Origin: Cohnella herbarum
GTDB taxonomy: Bacteria; Bacillota; Bacilli; Paenibacillales; Paenibacillaceae
Direction: 5' to 3'
Assembly (NCBI RefSeq): GCF_012849095.1
Contig: NZ_CP051680.1
Location: 682,001 to 746,000, forward strand
DNA length: 64,000 nucleotides
The notes under the pieces are model-generated. The model searched no databases and was not told the origin of the DNA. It was given only the letters and a program-made list of their open reading frames with translations. Positions 23,302-30,267 of the stretch are shown here, piece by piece; position 1 is the first letter of the stretch, and every line of letters begins with the position of its first letter. Made by a program: the position numbers and the translations under genes.

Positions 23302-25116
23302 GTGGAACTGATGAACCGCAGAACCTTTCACGATTTGATTTTGTGCGGGGCTAATGAAGTTATCCGTCATAAGGAAGAGCTGAATTCCATTAATGTGTTT
23401 CCCGTAAACGATGGAGATACGGGGAGTAACCTTGCTTATCTCATGGAAACGATTATTAGGGAGTCCAGGTGGAAGGAACCTTCCAGTGAGACCTTAAAGC
23501 AATTAAAGTCTGCATGTCTTCGCGGATCGCGCGGCAATTCGGGGATGATATTCTCGCAGTTTATTATTTCGATGTGTAACTTTCTCTTAAATAATAAGGA
23601 GTTAAAACAGAGACACTTCCTCGATATGTGTGAGCAGTCGGTGAAGCAGGCTTATCAAGCTGTCGCTTCTCCGCAGGAAGGTACTATTCTAACGGTAATG
23701 AAAGCTTGGGTTCGTGTAATGAGGAGCAATGTTGACCGTACTGTGGGAATTCAAGAAATGCTGATCGAATCCTATGGGGAAGTCTGTATTTCCTTGGAAA
23801 ACACTAAGACTCAAATGGACATCCTTCGAAAGCATAACGTAGTTGACGCGGGTGCCAAAGGCTTCGTTCACTTCCTATACGGATTCATTACGGAGATTAA
23901 GAAGCCCAAAGCTGAACGGACGGAATCGGAAGCCGCTTACCAGTATGAAACCTACCAGCAGGGGCATGAGATGGAGATTAACCACCTAATATCACATTAT
24001 GATGACAACGGCTATAGGTATTGTTCAGAATTTCTGATGAATTGGGACACAGACTATTTCCCAGTAAAGGAGGAGCTTGCAAGGCTAGGAGATTCCCTCG
24101 TCTCCGTAGGCGATGATAAGCAAGGGAAAATACATATCCATACGAATGATCCGGATCAAATCGCCGATTTACTCGCGCAGAAGGGTACCCTTGTGTATCA
24201 GAAAGTAGATGATATGAGGCGCCAGCATGAAATGATTAGTGCGCCTAAAGCATCGATTGCTCTACTTGTGGATTCTGCATGCGATCTTCCGCAACAACTC
24301 ATGGATGAGCACCGGATTCATCTGCTACCGCTTCAAATTCAAATTGGAAACTCATCTTACTTGGACAAAGTGACACTGAAACCGGAATCTTTTTACGATA
24401 AATTAGCATCATCAGACATTCAACCCAAGAGCTCCCAGCCATCTCCCGAGAGTATTACACGAAAGTATCGAGAGCTGCTGAACCATTATGATCAAGTCGT
24501 GTCTATTCATGTGTCCGGTGCTTTAAGCGGAACCTATGATGCTTGCAGTACCGTTGCTAAACAAGTGAACTCCTCGAGAATTCATGTCTTCAATTCCCGA
24601 ACGTTATCCGGAGCGCTAGGACTAATTGTATTGCAAGCAGCAAAAGCGATTGCGGCAGGTGCATCTATCGAAGAGATTAAGAAGCTGCTGCGCGATCAAA
24701 TCCCTAAATCGGAAATATTGGTTAGCGTCCCCACGCTTAAATATATGGTGAGAGGCGGTAGAGTCAGTCCGCTGAAGGGTAAAGTAGCGGCATGGTTGAA
24801 TATGAAGCCGATCGTTTCACTGGATGGCGAGGGGAAATCGGTTCTTTATGGAAAGACGTTGTTCCGGAAGTCTAATATGGGCAAGATGATTCGAATGCTT
24901 GAGCAGATTCACCAGAAATACGATATTGCGCAGTATGTGCTTTTGCATGCCGGAGCTAGCGAAGAGATAGAGCGGTGCAGGAAACTTACGGAATCGATCA
25001 CTGGGGCCAAGCCCCTTTACATTTCAGATGTATCGCCTGTCATTGGGGCTAGTGCAGGTAAAGGAGCAATTAGCGTAGCTATGTTGCTGGCGAACGACAA
25101 TCGGAGAGGGGATTAG
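23302..25116 (+). CDS. Fused fatty-acid kinase: DhaL/FakA part plus DegV/FakB part
   Basis: 604 residues from a GTG start. The N-terminal DhaL (DAK2) ATP-binding domain (about 5-195) shows the metal-binding NVFPVNDGDTGSN and the GSRGNSG turn. A FakA-type middle region (about 215-320) ends in KIHIHTNDPDQI. The C-terminal 280 residues are a DegV/FakB fatty-acid-binding domain with LLVDSACDLP and SGALSGTYDA. FakB normally presents a fatty acid to separate FakA for phosphorylation to acyl phosphate; here both are one chain. The start at 23302 is chosen because GGAGG lies seven bases upstream; an ATG at 23311 is also possible. A single TATACA (23283-23288) lies just before the ribosome site. The DUF1295 gene follows after 3 bp. 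Confidence 0.9.
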   Translation: MELMNRRTFHDLILCGANEVIRHKEELNSINVFPVNDGDTGSNLAYLMETIIRESRWKEPSSETLKQLKSACLRGSRGNSGMIFSQFIISMCNFLLNNKELKQRHFLDMCEQSVKQAYQAVASPQEGTILTVMKAWVRVMRSNVDRTVGIQEMLIESYGEVCISLENTKTQMDILRKHNVVDAGAKGFVHFLYGFITEIKKPKAERTESEAAYQYETYQQGHEMEINHLISHYDDNGYRYCSEFLMNWDTDYFPVKEELARLGDSLVSVGDDKQGKIHIHTNDPDQIADLLAQKGTLVYQKVDDMRRQHEMISAPKASIALLVDSACDLPQQLMDEHRIHLLPLQIQIGNSSYLDKVTLKPESFYDKLASSDIQPKSSQPSPESITRKYRELLNHYDQVVSIHVSGALSGTYDACSTVAKQVNSSRIHVFNSRTLSGALGLIVLQAAKAIAAGASIEEIKKLLRDQIPKSEILVSVPTLKYMVRGGRVSPLKGKVAAWLNMKPIVSLDGEGKSVLYGKTLFRKSNMGKMIRMLEQIHQKYDIAQYVLLHAGASEEIERCRKLTESITGAKPLYISDVSPVIGASAGKGAISVAMLLANDNRRGD

Positions 25117-25119
25117 CGA

Positions 25120-25905
25120 ATGGGCGAGCTCTATGTAATCAACGCATTAGCTATTATGATTTTTATGGTGATTCTATTTATCGTTGCGCAGATAATGAAA
25201 GACAATTCCATTGTAGACATCGGTTGGGGAATTGGTTTTGTTATCATAGCAATAGTTAGTTTTTTGTACCGTGACGGTTATGAGCCCAGACAGCTCGTTA
25301 TGCTCCTGTTGGTTACGATATGGGGGCTAAGATTAGCCATTCATTTATGGATTCGCGCTATCGGACGAGGAGAAGATTTCCGCTATGCCAATTTTCGCAA
25401 GGCGTGGGGTAAGAATGCTAGGATGATTGCCTTTTTCCGAGTGTTTATGATGCAGGGATTGTTTATGATACTACTAGCCTATCCGATAATGGCCGTGAAT
25501 GCGGATCAGACGGATAACAGCTTGGATGTCTGGGCTTGGGCGGGCATGATGATCTGGATCATCGGTCTCTTGTTCCAGATCATTGGCGATTATCAGTTGA
25601 AGCGGTTTAAGAAAACGAGACCGAATAAAGAAGCCGTGCTTAAAAGCGGATTGTGGCGGTATACCAGACATCCCAATTATTTTGGCGAGGCTACGATGTG
25701 GTGGGGAATATTCCTTATCGTGCTCCCGATACATCTGGGTTGGATAAGCGTATTAAGCGCCTTGTTCATGAACCTATTATTGGTGAAAGTGTCCGGAGTG
25801 CCTTTCCTGGATAAGCGTTATGCCGGTAATGCCGATTATGCCCAGTACAAGCGAGAGACGAATCGATTTATCCCTTGGTTTCCGAAAAATGCATCGAACG
25901 AATGA
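25120..25905 (+). CDS. DUF1295 membrane protein (steroid 5-alpha-reductase/isoprenylcysteine methyltransferase fold)
   Basis: 261 residues with about six to seven transmembrane helices. The conserved C-terminal segment contains GLWRYTRHPNYFGEATMWWG and a final FLDKRYAGNADYAQYKRETNRFIPW-type tail (about 215-255), typical of DUF1295. Proteins of this fold reduce double bonds or modify lipids and isoprenoids at the membrane using NADPH or SAM. It follows the fused fatty-acid kinase gene by 3 bp with its own GGAGAGGGG site, so a lipid-related role is likely. The reaction itself is not known. Confidence 0.92.
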   Translation: MGELYVINALAIMIFMVILFIVAQIMKDNSIVDIGWGIGFVIIAIVSFLYRDGYEPRQLVMLLLVTIWGLRLAIHLWIRAIGRGEDFRYANFRKAWGKNARMIAFFRVFMMQGLFMILLAYPIMAVNADQTDNSLDVWAWAGMMIWIIGLLFQIIGDYQLKRFKKTRPNKEAVLKSGLWRYTRHPNYFGEATMWWGIFLIVLPIHLGWISVLSALFMNLLLVKVSGVPFLDKRYAGNADYAQYKRETNRFIPWFPKNASNE

Positions 25906-25936
25906 TTAACTTGCATAATTTTAAGTTTTTAGTTAA

Positions 25937-25960
25937 GATACTGAATAAATGTTCAGTATC
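25937..25960. promoter_or_regulatory. TetR operator upstream of tetR-type gene
   Basis: GATACTGAA (25937-25945)-N6-TTCAGTATC (25952-25960) has perfect 9-bp arms. A close relative lies before the MFS gene at 26641-26662, so autoregulation plus control of the exporter is expected. Confidence 0.8.
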
Positions 25961-26014
25961 TTTTGTGTTGAATGGGTGAACCGATCGATCGCTCAAGAAA
26001 ACGGAGTGGATAAG

Positions 26015-26614
26015 ATGAATAAGAAAAAGATTCAAAGCGAGCAAACCAAAAAACGAGTAGCGGATGCGGCGAAAGCGCTATTCGTTCAAAAGGGATATAA
26101 AGCGACGTCCATTGAAGATATCGTTCACGCTACCGGGAGCAGCGCTGGCAATATTTATTATCATTTTAAGAGTAAGGAAGGCTTGTTTCTATATTTGATC
26201 GAAGAATGGGATCGGGATTGGGAAATAAAGTGGAACGAGAAGGAGCCTCTCTTCAAGACGTCCAAGGAGAAGCTGTACGGGATGGCGGAGCATCTCGTGC
26301 TTGAAAACCTGAACCATCCGCTTACGAAAGCGGCCGACGAGTTTTTTAATTTCTCCGAGAAAGCGAACGACGCCGAAGAGAAAATATCCGAGATGATGGC
26401 GGGTTATTTGAAATTTAATCAAAAACTGCTGCAGCAAGGTATCGATAACGGTGAATTCGAGAAAAATAACGTCGAAAATCTTGCGCTAATCCTCGATAGT
26501 TTAATGATCGGGCTCAGCCAACATTCTCGTAAAGCGAACCGGCAGGATGCGCTTGCGTTATATCAATCCGCCATCGAAGTGTTCCTGCACGGAATTTCCA
26601 AAAGTTCACCTTGA
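26015..26614 (+). CDS. TetR-family repressor of the adjacent MFS exporter
   Basis: 199 residues. The N-terminal TetR helix-turn-helix (about 10-56) contains AAKALFVQKGYKATSIEDIV and a recognition helix ending AGNIYYHFKSKEGLF. The remainder is the helical ligand-binding domain. A longer in-frame start at 25949 would overlap the operator; the ATG at 26015 is preferred, with GGAG eight bases upstream. Two matching operators flank it, one before its own gene and one before the MFS gene 117 bp downstream. The inducer is presumably a toxic compound exported by that pump. Confidence 0.92.
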   Translation: MNKKKIQSEQTKKRVADAAKALFVQKGYKATSIEDIVHATGSSAGNIYYHFKSKEGLFLYLIEEWDRDWEIKWNEKEPLFKTSKEKLYGMAEHLVLENLNHPLTKAADEFFNFSEKANDAEEKISEMMAGYLKFNQKLLQQGIDNGEFEKNNVENLALILDSLMIGLSQHSRKANRQDALALYQSAIEVFLHGISKSSP

Positions 26615-26640
26615 ACCGAACAGGGCTTTTTCACGTCATA

Positions 26641-26662
26641 ATATAGAATGAATGTTCAGTAT
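26641..26662. promoter_or_regulatory. TetR operator upstream of the MFS gene
   Basis: ATATAGAA-N6-TTCAGTAT matches the operator at 25938-25959 in the whole right arm and six of eight left-arm positions. The core GAATRAATGTTCAGTAT is shared. Confidence 0.7.
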
Positions 26663-26730
26663 AAATATAGTGTATTTCAAAAACGCGATCACAGCACGAA
26701 AGTCAACTTAGAAAGTTAGGGGTCATTATC

Positions 26731-27930
26731 ATGTCTTTGTTATTAAAGAATAGAGGAGCTCTGTTGCTCCTCATGTTTAACTTGTTTTTAGTTTTTACCG
26801 GAATCGGATTAGTCATCCCGGTAATGCCGAAGTTCATGACCGAACTGGATATTAGTGGAAGTATCGTCGGATTGCTCGTTGCCGCCTTCTCGTTAACCCA
26901 GCTCTTATTTTCGCCTTTAGCCGGAAGAATATCGGATTCCTTGGGCAGAAAATGGATTATCGTCATCGGGATGATCGTATTCGCCCTTTCCGAATGGCTT
27001 TTCGGAGCCGCGAACTCGGCGTTTCTCCTGTTCGTTGCCAGAATGCTCGGAGGAATCGGCGCCGCTCTCATTATGCCTGCGGTCATGGCCTATACGGCGG
27101 ACGTGACTTCCGACGAAGAACGGGCGAAAGGCATGGGGTTCATGAACGCCGCGATTACGACCGGATTTATTATCGGTCCCGGGATTGGCGGATATCTAGC
27201 CGAATTCGGAGTTCGGGTACCTTTCTATGGCGCGGCGGTAGCCGGTCTCGTCGCCGGGTTAATTACCGCGTTTATATTGCCGGAATCTTTACCGGCCTAC
27301 AAACGCGCGAAATTACGCGCAGCCAAGCCGGCAAAAAATCGGAATTTACTGTCGCAGTTGATCTACTCTTACCGCGAACCTTATTTCTTAAGCTTGATTA
27401 TCGTGTTCGTCATGTCCTTCGGGCTAGCGAACTACGAGACGATCTTCAGCCTGTTCGTCGACCATAAATTCGGATTTACGCCGAAGGATATCGCTTTTAT
27501 TATCACGTTCGGCTCCATTGCGGGAGCGGTAGTGCAGCTTACCGCGTTCGGCTGGATATTGGAGCGGTTCGGAGAGAAGCGAGTGATCTCGACTTGTTTG
27601 CTTGCGGCAAGCCTATTCGTCCTGTTGACGTTATTCGTAAGCAGCTTCTGGATGATCTTCGCGGTTACTTTTATCGTGTTCTTGTCCATCGATATCTTGC
27701 GCCCGGCCGTTAGCACCCAGATGTCCTTACTGGCTCGCGATCAACAAGGATACGTCGCGGGCTTGAACTCGGCATTTACGAGTCTCGGCAACATCGTCGG
27801 GCCCGTCATTGCAGGAATGTTGTTCGATGTGGATATTAACTATCCGTATTTGTTAGCCTTTATCGTTCTATTGCTTAGCTTCGTATTATCGGTAAGCGTC
27901 GGGAGAAGAAACGCGCAAACGACTGCTTGA
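26731..27930 (+). CDS. MFS multidrug efflux transporter (Bmr/NorA/TetA-like)
   Basis: 399 residues with twelve predicted helices. The MFS motif A between helices 2 and 3 reads GRISDSLGRKW, and helix 5 has the antiporter motif C style GFIIGPGIGGYLAEFG. These are the hallmarks of DHA1 drug:proton antiporters. The TetR gene immediately upstream and the shared operator support regulated drug or metabolite efflux. Specificity is not predictable. Confidence 0.93.
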   Translation: MSLLLKNRGALLLLMFNLFLVFTGIGLVIPVMPKFMTELDISGSIVGLLVAAFSLTQLLFSPLAGRISDSLGRKWIIVIGMIVFALSEWLFGAANSAFLLFVARMLGGIGAALIMPAVMAYTADVTSDEERAKGMGFMNAAITTGFIIGPGIGGYLAEFGVRVPFYGAAVAGLVAGLITAFILPESLPAYKRAKLRAAKPAKNRNLLSQLIYSYREPYFLSLIIVFVMSFGLANYETIFSLFVDHKFGFTPKDIAFIITFGSIAGAVVQLTAFGWILERFGEKRVISTCLLAASLFVLLTLFVSSFWMIFAVTFIVFLSIDILRPAVSTQMSLLARDQQGYVAGLNSAFTSLGNIVGPVIAGMLFDVDINYPYLLAFIVLLLSFVLSVSVGRRNAQTTA

Positions 27931-27952
27931 TTTCCCGATCTCTCGGATGTTA

Positions 27953-28162
27953 TTAAATGGTAGGCGTATAACGCTTCGCCAAAGTTACGACATAAACTTG
28001 AAGACCCGGTACGTTCATGAACGCGAACAATCCCATGAACAGGATCGTAATGAATCCCGCCGTTTAGAACGGGGCCGTAAACGTCAGAACAAGCAGCACG
28101 ACGGCTTGGATGGTAAACATATAGAACAATGCCGTAATCGGCTTCCACTCCCCAGTATGGTA
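27953..28162 (-). pseudogene. Remnant of an MFS transporter gene
   Basis: Read on the minus strand, this stretch encodes MFS-like hydrophobic segments. One contains KPITALFYMFTIQAV and ends TAPF before an in-frame TAA. In the same frame after it comes AGFITILFMGLFAFMNVPGL and then QVYVVTLA. No start, no ribosome site and only about 70 codons remain, so the gene is reduced by internal deletion plus a nonsense change. It lies divergent from the HxlR regulator at 28305; HxlR genes commonly sit beside such efflux genes. Confidence 0.65.
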
Positions 28163-28304
28163 ATCACCGGCCGGTAGATGTTATTATGGGGTATTCGGTT
28201 TGAGGTGAACAGTACGCAATTACAAGTACTCTAGGCACTAAAAAGTAATAAAAGCTGCCATTCGCACGAAAATCCGCTTATTTTTTCGTTAGGAGGGGTT
28301 GTCC

Positions 28305-28670
28305 ATGGCCCATAAAAAATATAATATATCCGTTGAAGCTACGTTGGATGTGATCGGCGGCAAATGGAAATGCGTCATTCTCTGTCATCTCACGTATGGG
28401 AAAAAAAGAACGTGCGATTTCAAGAACTTGATCCCATCGATCACGCAGAAAATGTTGACGCAACAGCTAAGAGAATTGGAGCAAGACGGAATCGTCAATC
28501 GAATCAGCTACAACCAAGTTCCCCCTAAGGTGGAATACGAGCTTTCGGAATACGGCGTTAGCTTGAAACCTATTCTAGATGCTCTGTGCGCATGGGGAGA
28601 AATCCATATCATTAAAGAGTATGGGGACGCAAGTTTAGTGTTGGAAGATAATGTGTTAAATCATAAATAA
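28305..28670 (+). CDS. HxlR-family winged-helix regulator
   Basis: 121 residues matching the HxlR pattern: an N-terminal TLDVIGGKWKCVILCHL, a recognition region ITQKMLTQQLRELEQDGIV and a wing VEYELSEYG. AGGAGGGG precedes the ATG at 28305; an upstream in-frame TTG overlaps that site and is disfavoured. HxlR proteins respond to redox or electrophile signals, often through cysteines. Here Cys appears in KWKCVILC and TCDF. Its usual divergent partner is the decayed MFS gene at 27953-28162, so it may be an orphan. Confidence 0.9.
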   Translation: MAHKKYNISVEATLDVIGGKWKCVILCHLTYGKKRTCDFKNLIPSITQKMLTQQLRELEQDGIVNRISYNQVPPKVEYELSEYGVSLKPILDALCAWGEIHIIKEYGDASLVLEDNVLNHK

Positions 28671-28687
28671 ATGAGGACGTGAGCAAG

Positions 28688-29044
28688 GTGATCCAAATTA
28701 CAGTTCCGACGCCAGAGGTTACGATTTATAAACAAAACGACCCTAAAGAAAGCCATATTTACGGGTTTACCGAGTTTCACCTGATTACAAGGGAACTGGG
28801 CGGAATCTTCATGTTCTATAACGACAAGGACGAGTTACTGTTCGTCGGCAAAGCCCGGAAGCTAAGACCGAGAATCAAGAAGCATTTCGAGGATACGGTA
28901 TCCGCGATCAAAGAACACAGAGACGAAGTCGTTAAGATCGAAGTGTGCCTCGTCGAGGATCCCGTTCACCGGGAAATCTATGAAACTTATATTATTAACG
29001 AATTCAAGGCCAAGTACAATGTTGAAAAAGCGTTGTTCAAGTAA
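28688..29044 (+). CDS. Stand-alone GIY-YIG nuclease-superfamily protein
   Basis: About 118 residues, little more than one GIY-YIG domain. The GIY strand appears as GGIFMFYNDKDELLFVGKA, with the YIG position altered to FVG. A conserved Arg follows in KLRPRIKKHF, and the metal-binding-type Glu is in REIYETYIINEF. The resemblance is to the UvrC N-terminal domain without the other UvrC parts. It might cut DNA, or be a catalytically changed relative, since the two tyrosines are replaced. The start is unclear: GTG at 28679 sits too close to GAGGA, so GTG at 28688 is preferred. It begins 17 bp after the HxlR stop and may share its transcript. Confidence 0.75.
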   Translation: MIQITVPTPEVTIYKQNDPKESHIYGFTEFHLITRELGGIFMFYNDKDELLFVGKARKLRPRIKKHFEDTVSAIKEHRDEVVKIEVCLVEDPVHREIYETYIINEFKAKYNVEKALFK

Positions 29045-29129
29045 AATAGAGTCAAGCATAAACGGGCTATTGTAGGCTTGCTTCGACAACGAATAGATTG
29101 GAAATATTTTCTGAACGAAGCGGGGTTCC

Positions 29130-29345
29130 GAAATGTTGAAGAAAACGAGCATTTGGAGTTCTAACGGATCTGTACGCCGCTATTTTGAAGAAAACAGAGG
29201 TTTTGATATTCTAACGGAGCTACACGCCGTTATTTGTGTCTAAATGGTCCATTTTCACTGGATTATCGGCAAATAAGGGCAATCACTTCCGTTAGATTTT
29301 GAATTGCCCCTTTTTTAGCAAAATAAGGGCTGTGAGTTCCGTTAC
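29130..29345. repeat. Repeat cluster D: four ~50-bp copies in two orientations, with a terminator-like hairpin
   Basis: CTAACGGA occurs at 29161 and 29211 (50 bp apart), each preceded by a GAAGAAAAC box. In the other orientation AAATAAGGGC occurs at 29271 and 29321 (also 50 bp apart), each followed by TTCCGTTA. GGGCAAT (29277-29283) and ATTGCCC (29303-29309) followed by CTTTTTT can form a terminator for the upstream plus-strand genes. The 593-bp stretch from 29045 to 29637 holds only this cluster and the terminator at 29605; no gene was found in it. Confidence 0.75.
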
Positions 29346-29604
29346 ACTTTTTCGGCCCGATAAAGAGGGACCTACCCCTTCCCCGGTTGTGCCAATGCAT
29401 TATAGGGTAAGCAATAAATGGATAGTCGTTGTCAGCGGGGTTATAGCAATAACGCACAAGGGTGTATCTGTCGCTCAAATTTCAGTTGCGTACGCAATTG
29501 CCCAGCATTTCCAATTCGATTTCAATCCGTTATTGGGTTATGCAGGTATGTGCAGTTTACTCAGGCAGAGTCAGAAATAGTGTAAATATAAAAAAGTTTA
29601 GCAA

Positions 29605-29636
29605 AAGGAGTCACCCGTTAGGGTGATTTTTTTCAT
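29605..29636 (+). terminator. Rho-independent terminator between converging transcripts
   Basis: TCACCC (29611-29616)-GTTA-GGGTGA (29621-29626) is followed by TTTTTTTC. It lies right at the end of the convergent response-regulator gene and could act on both strands. Confidence 0.75.
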
Positions 29637-29637
29637 T

Positions 29638-30267
29638 TTAAACCCACGGCAACTTCACCAAAAGCCTAGCTTCATGCCGATCGGCGACCTGAAGCTTATT
29701 CAGGATATTCGTCACGTTATTCGCTACCGTCTTCACGCTTAGATGAAGCTTCAAGGCAATTTGCGCGTTGCTATACCCTTCGGAAACCCAGTGGAGTATT
29801 TCTTTTTCTCTGCCCGTAAGCTGATCGAATAGAGGATTCGTCGATTTAGGGCGCTTTTCGAGGAAGTCGACCATTCGTCCGGCAATATCCGGACTGAACA
29901 CCCCGTTGCCGTTGCCGACCATGCGAATCGCTTGCAGCAGCTCCGTGCCGTCGGCTTCCTTCAGCAAATAACCTCTAGCACCGGCTTTCATCGCCGGCAA
30001 GATCGATTCGTCATCCTTGTGCATGGACAAAATGAGTATGTGAATACGAGGATGGAGATCTTTAATTCGACGGGTCGCTTCGATGCCGTCTATATCGGGC
30101 AAGCGTATGTCCATTAGCATCATATCGGGTTGCAAGGCTTCCGCTAAACGGACGGCTTCTTCTCCTGTGCCGGCTTCTCCGATAATGACCAGATCGTCCG
30201 TTGCTTGTATGAGATTCCGGATTCCGTTTCGGTACATGGGATGGTCATCGACAATGACGATATTCAT
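29638..30267 (-). CDS. Response regulator, NarL/LiaR type
   Basis: 209 residues. The receiver domain starts MNIVIVDDHPMYRNG, with Asp53 in MLMDIRLPD as the phosphorylation site. The C-terminal LuxR-type helix-turn-helix has LTGREKEILHWVSEGYSNAQIA and a recognition helix SVKTVANNVTNIL. The start at 30267 overlaps the upstream kinase stop in an ATGA arrangement, so translation is coupled. An upstream in-frame ATG at 30351 lies inside the kinase gene and is rejected. Confidence 0.95.
   Translation of the reverse strand: MNIVIVDDHPMYRNGIRNLIQATDDLVIIGEAGTGEEAVRLAEALQPDMMLMDIRLPDIDGIEATRRIKDLHPRIHILILSMHKDDESILPAMKAGARGYLLKEADGTELLQAIRMVGNGNGVFSPDIAGRMVDFLEKRPKSTNPLFDQLTGREKEILHWVSEGYSNAQIALKLHLSVKTVANNVTNILNKLQVADRHEARLLVKLPWV

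Noticed and set aside
29299..29580. A 93-residue plus-strand frame between repeat cluster D and a terminator
   Set aside because: It starts inside the repeat cluster, has no ribosome site and shows no recognisable domain.
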